From JBGVSA01 sp049840475 (GTDB lineage Bacteria > Pseudomonadota > Gammaproteobacteria > Burkholderiales > Rhodocyclaceae): DNA of 64,000 bases. The notes beneath the pieces are model-generated. The model did not search any database and was not told where the DNA came from. It was given only the letters and a program-made list of their open reading frames with translations. Made by a program: the position numbers and the translations under genes. The stretch is from positions 1,054,001 through 1,118,000 of the forward strand of contig JASGKX010000003.1 in assembly GCA_049840475.1 (NCBI GenBank). Direction: 5' to 3'. Shown here in pieces: positions 45,620 to 54,540 of this stretch (position 1 is its first letter; each line of letters opens with the position of its first letter).

Positions 45620-46336
45620 GTGGATTGGCAGACCCATGCATCGATTTCGCAGAGAACCGCTCACATCGATCTGCAACCGCCTGACGTCGGCCCGTACGTC
45701 GAAGGCGATGAAGAGATGGTTCAGCATCGCAAGATCAGCCGCGGACGCTACGTTTTCCATGCCGGCGATCGTTTCGATGGGGTCTATGCGATCCGCACAG
45801 GCTCTTTCCTGACGGAGGTGGGCACGGAAAGCGGGCAGGAACAGGTCACCTGCTTCTACTTTGCTGGCGAAGTCTTCGGCTTCGACGGCATGCAGGACAA
45901 CCTCCACCGCTGCAGCGTGCGTGCGCTGGAGGACTCCGAAATCTACATGATCCCATCCGGCCGGGTGCGCGATCCGATGAGCCAGAGCCCTGGCCTGCAG
46001 CGCCAGCTCCTCAAATACATGAGCGAAGAGATCATCCGCAGCCATCGCCTGATGGTGATGCTCGGCTCGATGCGTTCGGAAGCTCGCCTCGCCACTTTCC
46101 TGCTTGATCTGTCGCGTCGCATGCATGCGCGCGGCTATTCGCCCACCGAATTCGTGCTGCGCATGTCACGCGGTGAGCTGGCGTCCCATCTTGGCCTGAC
46201 CGTCGAAACCGTCGGTCGCAACTTCAACCGCCTGCAAGACTGCGGTCTCGTGGAAGTCGCTCGCAAACACGTGCGACTGCTCGACATGGACCGCCTGTCC
46301 GCCCTGGTGGAAGCTGGTAGCGTCAGCCTGGCGTAA
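45620..46336 (+). CDS. FNR-like CRP-family regulator lacking the Fe-S cysteines
   Basis: A 238-aa cAMP-receptor-protein-family regulator. A cyclic-nucleotide-binding-like beta-roll (about 35-120, RYVFHAGDRFDGVYAIRTGSF) is followed by a long dimer helix and an HTH (MSRGELASHLGLTVETVGRNF), very close to E. coli FNR, where the recognition residues are E-x-x-S-R; here the serine is Gly. The N-terminal CxxC-type cysteines of true FNR are absent and the later cluster cysteine is Tyr. The GTG at 45620 has AGGAGA six bases upstream; the ATG at 45572 lies over an inverted repeat and is rejected. It may act without oxygen sensing. Confidence 0.88.
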   Translation: MDWQTHASISQRTAHIDLQPPDVGPYVEGDEEMVQHRKISRGRYVFHAGDRFDGVYAIRTGSFLTEVGTESGQEQVTCFYFAGEVFGFDGMQDNLHRCSVRALEDSEIYMIPSGRVRDPMSQSPGLQRQLLKYMSEEIIRSHRLMVMLGSMRSEARLATFLLDLSRRMHARGYSPTEFVLRMSRGELASHLGLTVETVGRNFNRLQDCGLVEVARKHVRLLDMDRLSALVEAGSVSLA

Positions 46337-46353
46337 TTGCCACCCAAGGCGCA

Positions 46354-46386
46354 CAAAAAAAGAGCCTGCGGGCTCTTTTTTGTTTG
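46354..46386 (+). terminator. Rho-independent terminator after the FNR paralogue
   Basis: An AAAAAAGAGCC/GGCTCTTTTTT stem with loop TGCG, 18 bases after the stop, ends in six T residues. Confidence 0.92.
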
Positions 46387-46515
46387 CGCGTCCGCTACGG
46401 CGAGCCGTGGCGTCGCGGCCCGCAGCTTTCCGATACACAAATAGCCTGAACCTACATACCTCGCCGAATGGCGGCGGGCTATAGTGCGAACCCATCGCAC
46501 CATCGGGCATTGCTG

Positions 46516-46737
46516 ATGACCTACGAAGAATATCTGGACGAAGTCACCACCCTCATCACCGAAAAATACGACGTCAGCGAAAACGCAGCGATCCGCATGG
46601 TGATGCGCGCGCAAGACCTCGAGTATTTCGTCCCGCACGACCAGCACGACGACATGCGTACGCAGGAACGCGCCCACCGCGACGCGGAGCAGATCTTTAC
46701 CACTCGCGGCCGCGTACAACCGCCGGCCCACGGCTAA
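46516..46737 (+). CDS. Conserved small protein of unknown function (73 aa)
   Basis: A 73-aa soluble protein, largely helical and acidic (MTYEEYLDEVTTLITEKYDVSENAAIRMVMRAQ then DLEYFVPHDQHDD). No signal, membrane segment or known motif. The ATG at 46516 is chosen because the earlier part of the frame (from 46468) shows no protein character; no clear Shine-Dalgarno precedes it. It ends 41 bases before the ABC exporter gene on the same strand and may be co-transcribed with it. I recall similar short proteins in Ralstonia and Cupriavidus genomes but no function. Confidence 0.7.
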   Translation: MTYEEYLDEVTTLITEKYDVSENAAIRMVMRAQDLEYFVPHDQHDDMRTQERAHRDAEQIFTTRGRVQPPAHG

Positions 46738-46778
46738 CGCCGACTCCCCGCGCACGCTTTTCCCCCGAGGTGCAGAAC

Positions 46779-48566
46779 ATGGATTGGACGAATCAACTTG
46801 CGGACAGTCTGTGGTGGCTGCTCCGCACTTTTGTCTTCAGTCTGGCGGGCTTTGCCGCCGTCACCTATTTGCTGGGCAAGCACACGCGCTGGGGTCGCCA
46901 GATCTGGCAACTGACCTGGCCCTACTTCAGCCCCCGCCGCAGCCTGGGGCCGCTGGTCATGCTGGCCGTCATCATCTTCATGGCCCTGTTTTCGGTGCGC
47001 ATGAACGTGCTGTTCTCGTACTGGTACAACGGCTTCTACGCTGCCATGCAGGCGCTCGACGCCAAGGCGTTCTGGTTCATGCTGGCGGTGTTCTGCGTGC
47101 TGGCAACGGTGCACGTGGTTCGCTCGCTGCTCAACTTCTACGTCAATCAGGTGCTGCTGGTCCGCTGGCGCATATGGCTGACCGACTCGCTCATGCGCCG
47201 CTGGCTCGACAGTCGCGCGTACTACCGCGCCGACTTTGTCACGCACAACGTTGACAACCCCGATCAGCGCATCCAGCAAGACGTTGACAGCTTCGTCACC
47301 AGCACATTGTCGCTGTTGACGGGACTGCTTTCGTCGGTCGTATCGCTGGTGGAGTTCACCATCATCCTGTGGGGGCTATCAGGCGCACTATCGCTGTTCG
47401 GCGTCGAAATACCGCGCGGGATGATCTTCGTCGTTTACATCTATGTGCTGGTGGCGACGGTGTTCGCCGTGTGGGTCGGGCACCCCTTGGTGCGGCTGAA
47501 CTTTCTCTCCGAACGCTTCAACGCCACCTTCCGTTACGTGTTGATCCGTGTGCGCGAGTACGGCGAGAGCATTGCTTTCTTTCGGGGCGAAGCGGTCGAA
47601 CTGCAAGGATTCCGCTCACGCTTTGCCGATGTCATTCGCAATACGTGGGACATCATTTATCGCTCACTCAAATTCCAGGGGCTTAACCTCGCCGTGAGCC
47701 AGATTGCGGTGGTGTTCCCGTTCCTGATCCAGGCGCCGCGCCTGTTCACCAAGCAGATCACGCTGGGCGACGTCATGCAGACCGGGCAAGCATTCGGCCA
47801 GGTGCAGGACGCGCTGTCGTTCTTCCGCACCTCGTATGACGAATTCGCCGGCTACCGCGCGGTGCTCGACCGTCTTACCGGTTTCGTCAATGCCATGGAC
47901 ATGGCCGAAGCCTTGCCGATGGCCGAGATCCGCCACAGCGACGCGCTATCGATCGAAGGCTTGTCGGTGCGTACACCCGCTGACCAAACGCTCATCAACG
48001 GGCTGACTTTGCAGCTCGTGCGCGGCGACGCGCTGCTCATCCGGGGCCGCTCCGGCATGGGCAAGACAACGCTGCTCCGCGCGGTGGCCGGTCTGTGGCC
48101 GTATGTTGACGGCCATGTCGCGCGGCCACTGGACGAGGCGCTCTTCCTGCCGCAAAAACCGTATCTGCCGCTTGGTACATTGCGCGCAGCGCTCTCCTAT
48201 CCCTCGCCCACGCCAGCCACTCCGGAGCACGCGGCCGAAGTCCTGCGCCAATGCCAGCTCGGGCATCTCGTCAAACGGCTGGACGACGAAGCGGATTGGG
48301 GACGCGTACTTTCGTTGGGCGAACAACAGCGGCTCGCCATCGGCCGCGCACTGATCGCCCGCCCCCTGTTGGTCTTTCTGGATGAGGCCAGCTCGGCCAT
48401 GGACGAAGGGCTGGAACACGCGATGTACACGTTGCTGCGCCAAAGCCTGCCGGACAGCATCATCGTCAGCGTGGGCCACCGAAGCACGCTGCACGCCTTC
48501 CATACACATGAGCTGGAATTGCTCGGCGAAGGGCGTTGGCGCAGCGATGCGTTGATTCCTGCCTGA
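46779..48566 (+). CDS. ABC exporter half-transporter (SbmA/BacA or YddA-like)
   Basis: A 595-aa protein with a membrane domain (about 1-340; six helices) fused to a nucleotide-binding domain (about 385-595). The N-terminal region resembles SbmA_BacA transporters, YWYNGFYAAMQALD, then LNFLSERFNATFRYVLIRVREYGESIAFFRGE. ATPase motifs: Walker A GRSGMGKTT, Q-loop PQKPYLP, signature LSLGEQQR, Walker B LLVFLDEASS. Such half-transporters dimerise to move peptides or vitamin B12-type substrates. The ATG at 46779 has GAGGTG six bases upstream; a GTG at 46770 is possible. The 73-aa gene precedes it. Confidence 0.92.
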   Translation: MDWTNQLADSLWWLLRTFVFSLAGFAAVTYLLGKHTRWGRQIWQLTWPYFSPRRSLGPLVMLAVIIFMALFSVRMNVLFSYWYNGFYAAMQALDAKAFWFMLAVFCVLATVHVVRSLLNFYVNQVLLVRWRIWLTDSLMRRWLDSRAYYRADFVTHNVDNPDQRIQQDVDSFVTSTLSLLTGLLSSVVSLVEFTIILWGLSGALSLFGVEIPRGMIFVVYIYVLVATVFAVWVGHPLVRLNFLSERFNATFRYVLIRVREYGESIAFFRGEAVELQGFRSRFADVIRNTWDIIYRSLKFQGLNLAVSQIAVVFPFLIQAPRLFTKQITLGDVMQTGQAFGQVQDALSFFRTSYDEFAGYRAVLDRLTGFVNAMDMAEALPMAEIRHSDALSIEGLSVRTPADQTLINGLTLQLVRGDALLIRGRSGMGKTTLLRAVAGLWPYVDGHVARPLDEALFLPQKPYLPLGTLRAALSYPSPTPATPEHAAEVLRQCQLGHLVKRLDDEADWGRVLSLGEQQRLAIGRALIARPLLVFLDEASSAMDEGLEHAMYTLLRQSLPDSIIVSVGHRSTLHAFHTHELELLGEGRWRSDALIPA

Positions 48567-48568
48567 CC

Positions 48569-49468
48569 TCAGCCGCCACTGGCCTGCAACGCGCGCATCA
48601 ACTTGCGCGCGTTCCGCGGCCCCTGGTCTTCATTGTTGGTGTTCAGGATGACGTGCACGTCCGACACGCGTTCGGCGAGCCGGCGGATCTTCGCCGCAAT
48701 GTCGGCGAGTTCTTCTTCGGGGTAATCGTAGTTGAAGCGTCCTGAACTATGGGCGATGCCACGCGGATTCCAGCTCGCGGCGTTGCGGCCATGCAGGCGC
48801 ACTACGGCCAGTGATGAATGCGTGGCCTCCCATACAGACGGAATGCTCGTGTCGGGCACTTCCGGCTCATCCACCACTACGTTCACCGCACCCAACGAGC
48901 GCTCGAACTCTAACGTGGCAGCGCGCCGATCCGCCCAAAACCAGCTCGGGTGCCGGAACTCGATCGCCATGCAATGCCCCTGCATGCGCTCGGCGCAATG
49001 CGCCACGTGATCACGCCCTTCGCGATTGTTGATCAGCCATGACGGAAACTGGAACAGCACCGCGCCCAGCTTGCCGGCCTCTTTGAGCGGTGCGACTGCG
49101 TCGATGAAGCGGCGCCACATCTCGTCGCGGATTTCCGCTGGCACCTGGCGGTAATAGATCTGCCGCGAAACATCGCCCAACGCCAGCCGGATATCGCCCG
49201 GCAGCGCGGAGGGGTCGGTGTGATGGCCGGTCAGCAGACGGAAGGCCTTGACGTTCATGACAAAGTCATCCGGCGTACGTGTGGCCCATAGTTGCGAATT
49301 GCGCACACTGGGCATGGCGTAGTAGCTCGAATCGACTTCGACGATAGGGAACTGCGCCGCGTAGTAGCGCAGGCGGGCCTCCGCCGTTGACACTCCCGGC
49401 GGGTAGAAGCGCTTGCATGCAATCAGCCCTTTGTCGGCCCACGACGCCGATCCGACGAGAATCGCCAT
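48569..49468 (-). CDS. DUF72 (YecE-family) protein
   Basis: A 299-aa protein of unknown function with a TIM-barrel-like fold. It opens with ILVGSASWADKGLI (family: G-TSGWsd) and has the blocks YYAAQFPIVEVDSSYYAMPS, FVMNVKAFRLLTGHH, the acid-rich IEFRHPSWF and VVRLHGRNAASWNP. The conserved glutamate and histidine residues line the proposed active site. It ends three bases from the ABC exporter's stop, tail to tail. The ATG at 49468 is 8 bases from the helicase stop, so it is translationally linked to that gene. Confidence 0.93.
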   Translation of the reverse strand: MAILVGSASWADKGLIACKRFYPPGVSTAEARLRYYAAQFPIVEVDSSYYAMPSVRNSQLWATRTPDDFVMNVKAFRLLTGHHTDPSALPGDIRLALGDVSRQIYYRQVPAEIRDEMWRRFIDAVAPLKEAGKLGAVLFQFPSWLINNREGRDHVAHCAERMQGHCMAIEFRHPSWFWADRRAATLEFERSLGAVNVVVDEPEVPDTSIPSVWEATHSSLAVVRLHGRNAASWNPRGIAHSSGRFNYDYPEEELADIAAKIRRLAERVSDVHVILNTNNEDQGPRNARKLMRALQASGG

Positions 49469-49476
49469 GGCGGTCC

Positions 49477-51603
49477 CTATTGCCACATCTTGCGCATGCG
49501 CGCGGCGATGTCGATGAACGCCTGCGGCGGTGGCGTGGCGGGCGTATTGAGCGATGGCGGTGAAGCCAACGGCCATGCACGCGCTTCGAACAAGGGCATC
49601 AACGCGGCGGGGATAAAACGTGTGCACGTGGCGTAAACATGCCGGTCACCGCCGCTGGCCTGTCCGTGCACATAAAATCGCTGCGGCGTGAGAATCTGCA
49701 ATTGATCCTTGGCGCGCGTCATCGCCACATACAACAGACGGCGCTCTTCTTCGATCTCTTCTGTGCTGCCCGTCGCCATGTCGGACGGGATGCAGCCATC
49801 CACCGCGTTGAGCAGGTACACGCTGTCCCATTCCTGCCCTTTGGCCGAGTGGATGGTTGACAGGATCAGGTAGTCCTCGTCCAGCAGCGGCACGCCGGAC
49901 TCGTCGCTGGTGGCGTCGGGCGGATCGAGCGTCAGGTCGGACAGGAACTGCTCGCGCGAGGCGTATCCCGCAGCGATTTTTTCCATCTGCAACAGATCGC
50001 CTGCGCGCACTTCAGCGTCTTCGTGGCGGCGAGCCAGATGCGGCTCGTACCACTGACGAACGAGTTCGAATTCGGCTGGCCATGCAGATGCCGGCGCACG
50101 CGCCACGGCCAGCATGTCGCACAGCAGCTTCCAGTCTTCCGCCGCCAGCGCAGGCGCGCGTGTTGCACGCAATACGGCCAGCGGATCGTCGTTGGCGGAG
50201 ATGTCGTCGAGCACCTTGCCTGCTGTCTTCGGCCCCACACCCGGCAACATCAGCATCACACGGAAGCCCGCTACGCGGTCGCGCGGATTTTCGATCCAGC
50301 GCAGCACCGCCAGCATGTCCTTGACGTGAGCAGCCTCCAGAAACTTAAGACCGCCGAACTTCACGAATGGAATGTTGCGACGCGTGAGTTCCACTTCGAG
50401 TTGCGAGCTGTGATGAGCCGCGCGGAACAGCACCGCCTGCCGCTTGAGTGCGACGCCCTCTTCGCGCCGGGCGAGTATCTGTTCGACGATGTAGTCGGCC
50501 TGTGAGGACTCGTCGCGCACGGTCACCAATCGTGGCGATTCGGCCTGCGGCCTGTCAGTCCACAGATTCTTGGTGAAGCGCTCCGCCGCCATGCCGATGA
50601 CTGCGTTGGACGCATTGAGGATGGCTTGCGTCGAGCGGTAATTGCGCTCCAGCGTCACCACCTTGGCCGGCGGATCGAACTGCGCGGGAAAGTCGAGGAT
50701 GTTGCGCACCGTCGCACCCCGGAAAGCGTAGATCGACTGCGCGTCGTCGCCGACCACGGTCAGGCCACGGCCGTCGGGCTTCATCGATTTCAGGATCGTG
50801 GCCTGCAAGCGGTTGGTGTCCTGGTATTCGTTGACCAGCACATGCGTGAAGCGCTCGCCCACGCTGGCCGCCAATTGCGGCTCGGTCAGCATCTGCGCCC
50901 AGTACAGCAGCAGATCGTCATAGTCGAGCACGGCCTGAGACTGCTTGGCTTCGACGTACGCGCCGAACAATTGGCGCAGTTCGGATTCCCACTCCACGCA
51001 CCACGGGTAGGCCGACTCCAGCACTTCTTCGAGCGTGTCGCCGGTATTCACCACCTTTGAATAGATCGACAGGCAGGTGTTCTTGGCGGGAAAGCGTTTG
51101 TCCTTGGCCGACAAACCGCGCTCGTGGCGCACGAGATTCATCAGGTCGGCCGAGTCCTCGCGGTCGTGAATGGTGAAGGACGGACTCATGCCGAGGTATT
51201 CGGCGTACTCGCGCAGCAGCCGCGAGCCGATGCTATGGAAGGTGCCGGCCCAGGTCAGCGCCGACTTGGCAAGTTGCGCGTACTTGCCGTCGATACTGCC
51301 GACGATGCGCTCGACACGCCGCGCCATTTCGTTGGCGGCCCGGCGTGAAAAAGTCAGCAGGAGGATGCCGCGTGGGTCCACGCCATGCGCAATCAGATGC
51401 GCCACACGATGCGCCAGCGTATTGGTCTTGCCCGAGCCCGCGCCAGCGATGACCAGCAACGGGCCAGCGATGCTCTGACCATTGACGCCCACGCCATATT
51501 CGACCGCCTGGCGTTGTTCGACATTCAGGCGGGCAAGATAAGCCGGCGGTGTGGTGGGCGTGGGAGCAGCATGAGAAGCGATCATCGTACGGGGCGAATT
51601 CAT
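49477..51603 (-). CDS. UvrD/Rep-type ATP-dependent DNA helicase
   Basis: A 708-aa superfamily 1 helicase (3'-5'). Motif I GAGSGKT is at 54-60; motif Ia ILLLTFSRRAANEMARRV follows; motif II reads VNEYQDT at 257-263 instead of the usual DEYQD, so the metal-binding aspartate is Asn. Motif III GDDAQSIYAFRGA, motif IV near ERNYRST, motif V HSAKGQEWD and motif VI YVAMTRAKD are intact. The start at 51603 has no good Shine-Dalgarno; ATG 51585 is an alternative. Upstream DNA to 51824 holds the divergent promoters of this gene and fpr. DUF72 follows at 8 bases. Confidence 0.9.
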   Translation of the reverse strand: MNSPRTMIASHAAPTPTTPPAYLARLNVEQRQAVEYGVGVNGQSIAGPLLVIAGAGSGKTNTLAHRVAHLIAHGVDPRGILLLTFSRRAANEMARRVERIVGSIDGKYAQLAKSALTWAGTFHSIGSRLLREYAEYLGMSPSFTIHDREDSADLMNLVRHERGLSAKDKRFPAKNTCLSIYSKVVNTGDTLEEVLESAYPWCVEWESELRQLFGAYVEAKQSQAVLDYDDLLLYWAQMLTEPQLAASVGERFTHVLVNEYQDTNRLQATILKSMKPDGRGLTVVGDDAQSIYAFRGATVRNILDFPAQFDPPAKVVTLERNYRSTQAILNASNAVIGMAAERFTKNLWTDRPQAESPRLVTVRDESSQADYIVEQILARREEGVALKRQAVLFRAAHHSSQLEVELTRRNIPFVKFGGLKFLEAAHVKDMLAVLRWIENPRDRVAGFRVMLMLPGVGPKTAGKVLDDISANDDPLAVLRATRAPALAAEDWKLLCDMLAVARAPASAWPAEFELVRQWYEPHLARRHEDAEVRAGDLLQMEKIAAGYASREQFLSDLTLDPPDATSDESGVPLLDEDYLILSTIHSAKGQEWDSVYLLNAVDGCIPSDMATGSTEEIEEERRLLYVAMTRAKDQLQILTPQRFYVHGQASGGDRHVYATCTRFIPAALMPLFEARAWPLASPPSLNTPATPPPQAFIDIAARMRKMWQ

Positions 51604-51824
51604 CAATAAGCTGTATAAACATACAGCACCACTATCGATCGGGCAATCATCCATTTGTGTCACACGGGCGATGCCCAACCACGGCGCGAACAACTCGCCA
51701 AACCCCTTATGCTGGCAAGGATTTGGGGGCATGGTGCAACATCACGGATATGCATGAATGACCGGAACCCGGCGACGACGGCGGAGTCCAGTCAGTATCC
51801 GTCGCAGTACACCAAGGCCCCGAC

Positions 51825-52598
51825 ATGGAAGCACTACACACCGCCCCCCACTGGACCAACCAGACCATCGACAATTGGATACGCTGGGCACCGAACCAAT
51901 GGTCCTTGCGTATTCCCCGCCCCGAGGGTTTTCACTTCACGCCCGGCCATTACGCGCGTCTGGGATTGCCCGCGCATAGCACCACTGACATCGTGTGGCG
52001 CCCCTACTCCATCGTTTCGGCACCCGACGACAAGCATCTGGAGTTTCTCGTCACGCTGATTCCCGACGGCTTGTTCACCGGCCAGCTCGCGCACCTCGAA
52101 GCGGGCGCCAACATCCTGCTCGACCCGGCAGTGATGGGCTTTTTCGTTGAAAGCCAGCTCGCCCCCGGACGCACGCTGTGGATGTTGTTCACGGGGTCCG
52201 GCCTGGGGCCGTATATCTCGATGCTGCGCGAAGGCGGCGTACTCAAGCGGTATGAATCGATCTTCGTGGTGCACAGCGTGCGCACGGCGGCAGAACTGGC
52301 CTACGCCAACGAACTGAAAGCACTCGCAGCCCGCCACCCCGGCGTGCTGCGCTATGTGCCTGTGGTCACGCGCGAGCCCGGCAACGGCTACCTCGCCCGG
52401 CGTATCCCGACGATGATCGGCGACGGTTCGCTCGAAGTGTTGCTCGAATCCGCGCTCGACCCGGCCTTTGCCCGCGTGATGGTCTGCGGCAACCCACAAT
52501 TCACGGGTGATATGCGCGCGCTGCTGCGCGACAAGAGCTTCCAGCCCTGCCGGCGCGGCCTCATCGGCAGCATGTTGTTCGAGAACTACTGGCAATAG
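51825..52598 (+). CDS. fpr: Ferredoxin-NADP+ reductase
   Basis: A 257-aa FAD/NADP enzyme. RPYSIVS (59-65) is the FAD-binding motif and GSGLGPYISML the NADP pyrophosphate loop; MVCGNPQFTGD and the C-terminal FENYWQ, with its stacking aromatic, complete the family pattern. It moves electrons between NADPH and ferredoxin or flavodoxin, often in oxidative stress defence. It faces away from the helicase across a 221-base gap and is convergent with the metallopeptidase gene. Length is normal for bacterial subclass I/II Fpr. Confidence 0.95.
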   Translation: MEALHTAPHWTNQTIDNWIRWAPNQWSLRIPRPEGFHFTPGHYARLGLPAHSTTDIVWRPYSIVSAPDDKHLEFLVTLIPDGLFTGQLAHLEAGANILLDPAVMGFFVESQLAPGRTLWMLFTGSGLGPYISMLREGGVLKRYESIFVVHSVRTAAELAYANELKALAARHPGVLRYVPVVTREPGNGYLARRIPTMIGDGSLEVLLESALDPAFARVMVCGNPQFTGDMRALLRDKSFQPCRRGLIGSMLFENYWQ

Positions 52599-52622
52599 GC
52601 GCGCAAGCCCGCAGCAATTCGA

Positions 52623-53120
52623 TCAGGCTGCGGGCAGTTCGCGCCATGTCAGGTACAGGCGCAGGTCGAATTCGATCTGGTGGTAACCGGGCGCAATGCT
52701 CTCGCACAAGCGGTAGAACGCCTTGTTGTGATCGCGCTCTTTGAGGTGCGCGAGTTCGTGCGCCGTGATCATCAGAAGGAATTCGGGCGCGGCCTCGCGA
52801 AAGACAGTGGCGATGCGGATTTCCTTCTTCGCCTTCAAGCGCCCGCCCTGCACGCGCGAGATCGCCGTGTGCAATCCGAGCGCGTGGTGTTCGACATCGA
52901 GCCGGCTGTCGTAGTGCACCTTGTCGATGGCAGGCGCGCTGCGCAGATGGCGCTGCTTGAGGTCCGCCACGTAGTCGTAGAGCGCCCGGTCAGTGCGCAC
53001 ATCGTGCCGACCCGGATAGCGCTCGTTGAGGTAGTCGCCGAGTTTTCCGCCGGCGATGAGCGCGCGCACCTTGTCTTGCAAGGTCGGGGAATAGGCGGAA
53101 AGATACTTCAGGCGATCCAT
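52623..53120 (-). CDS. YgjP-type metal-dependent peptidase-like protein
   Basis: A 165-aa protein with the zinc motif HELAH (H121-E122-x-x-H125) followed by H131, as in the M48-related YgjP/WLM family, which often acts in protein or DNA-protein crosslink processing. The N-terminal half is helical and Arg-rich with DYLNERYPGRHDV. The ATG at 53120 is preferred; a frame extends to 53228 but the added residues look like non-protein. It lies 64 bases after the MFS-like gene, same strand. Confidence 0.87.
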   Translation of the reverse strand: MDRLKYLSAYSPTLQDKVRALIAGGKLGDYLNERYPGRHDVRTDRALYDYVADLKQRHLRSAPAIDKVHYDSRLDVEHHALGLHTAISRVQGGRLKAKKEIRIATVFREAAPEFLLMITAHELAHLKERDHNKAFYRLCESIAPGYHQIEFDLRLYLTWRELPAA

Positions 53121-53184
53121 GGCAGTACGGCGAAGCGGCGCGCCAGTATCGCCGAAAACCTCTTCCTCGACATCGGTGCCGATG

Positions 53185-54540
53185 TTACGAACGTTGCCAT
53201 GCAGGGTCGGGCGCAGTGCGCTGTGCAACGTCCGCCTGTTCGCGTGCCATCACCGCCTGCCGCCTGCCCAGCCACAGGGCATTGAACAGCCATAACGCAG
53301 ACAAGGGCACGGCCACGATCGCCACGCCCACCGGCCCGAAACCCAACCAGCCAAGCAAGGCGTACGACCAACTGCCAACCTGGTCGCCGCCGCGATAGAC
53401 CACCGTATCGATGACGGGCTTGGCTTTGTATTTATCTTCGCGCGACGTCACGGTAAAGAGCACTTCGCGCGTTGGTTTGGCAAAGCCGAAATTGCCCACG
53501 CGCCGGATCACCTGCACCGCCACCAGTACCGTCACCGTCGGCACGACCGCCAGCACACCAAAACTGATCACCGACACCAGCGGCAGCAGTCCGATGGTGA
53601 TGGTCACGCCAAAGCGGCGCAAAAAACGGTTGGTCACGAACACCTGGATGACCAGTGTCAGCACGTTGACGACCAGATCGACGTTGGCAAAGAACGCCGT
53701 ACGCGCCGCGCGGTCGGCAAAGTGCTCGGCCACGATGGCCGCCTGCTGGAAGTACAGAAAAGTTGACGTGATTGCGTACAGCAGAATGTACAGGCTGATC
53801 CCCAGCAGGTAAGGCGAGCGTAGCGTGTGCGCCAGCCCCGCCATCAGGCTGCCGCCGATGGGCGCGTTGACCTCCGACTGGGCCATGGCGACCTCTCGCG
53901 GCGTGCGCAGGGCCGGAGCCAGCCGCGACAGGCGACGCACACAAAAAACGGCGAGCCATAGCAAAACTACCGAACCGAGCAGCAACCATGTCGTCGGTAC
54001 CGAATGCGCCAATGCCGACGCGATACCCGAGCCAGCCATGGCGCCGATGGTCGCCCCCGCCGAAATCAGGCCGAACAGGCGCTTGGCCTGCTCAGTGTCA
54101 AACACATCGACCATCAACGCCCAGAACACGGACACGACGAACAGGTTGAATACCGACACCCATATGAAAAACACCCGGCCGACCCAGACCAGTTGTTCAG
54201 GCGACGCGACGTGCATGGCCACCGCGAAAAGCAGCAGGTTGACCATGAAAAACACATAGGAGATGGTGATGAAGCGTTCGCGCGCCCATCGGCGCACCAG
54301 TGCCGCGTAAGCGGGATTGATGGCAATCATCGCCAGCAAGGTGCCGGTGAACAGCCACTGCAGGTTGTCCACGCCGCCTTCCACGCCCATCGCATCGCGC
54401 ACTGGGCGAATGACGTAGTACGCCGCCATCACGGCCAGCACGTACAGCCACGCCCAGCCCAGCGCCACCCACTCGCCAGGCCGCACGTTGACAAGCCGGC
54501 GCGGTGGCGACCCGTGGTCAGCCGCGTGCTCAGAGGGCAT
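53185..54540 (-). CDS. MFS/NTP-type membrane carrier
   Basis: A 451-aa integral membrane protein with about 12 helices, resembling the ATP/ADP-translocase-like branch of the MFS. Markers: WLYVLAVMAAYYVIRPVRDAMGV after the first helix (a feature of this branch), WLFTGTLLAMIAINPAYAAL and REVLFTVTSREDKYKAKPVID with a long cytoplasmic loop. It probably moves nucleotides, peptides or a solute with similar size; the substrate is unknown. The ATG at 54540 overlaps the stop of the aldo/keto reductase gene by 11 bases, so they are coupled. The frame reaching 54600 adds no membrane-like residues. Confidence 0.87.
   Translation of the reverse strand: MPSEHAADHGSPPRRLVNVRPGEWVALGWAWLYVLAVMAAYYVIRPVRDAMGVEGGVDNLQWLFTGTLLAMIAINPAYAALVRRWARERFITISYVFFMVNLLLFAVAMHVASPEQLVWVGRVFFIWVSVFNLFVVSVFWALMVDVFDTEQAKRLFGLISAGATIGAMAGSGIASALAHSVPTTWLLLGSVVLLWLAVFCVRRLSRLAPALRTPREVAMAQSEVNAPIGGSLMAGLAHTLRSPYLLGISLYILLYAITSTFLYFQQAAIVAEHFADRAARTAFFANVDLVVNVLTLVIQVFVTNRFLRRFGVTITIGLLPLVSVISFGVLAVVPTVTVLVAVQVIRRVGNFGFAKPTREVLFTVTSREDKYKAKPVIDTVVYRGGDQVGSWSYALLGWLGFGPVGVAIVAVPLSALWLFNALWLGRRQAVMAREQADVAQRTAPDPAWQRS

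Noticed and set aside
45572..45620. Earlier ATG start for the FNR paralogue, which would add two cysteines
   Set aside because: It lies over the inverted repeat and lacks a Shine-Dalgarno, whereas GTG 45620 has AGGAGA at ideal spacing; the added cysteines do not match the FNR spacing.
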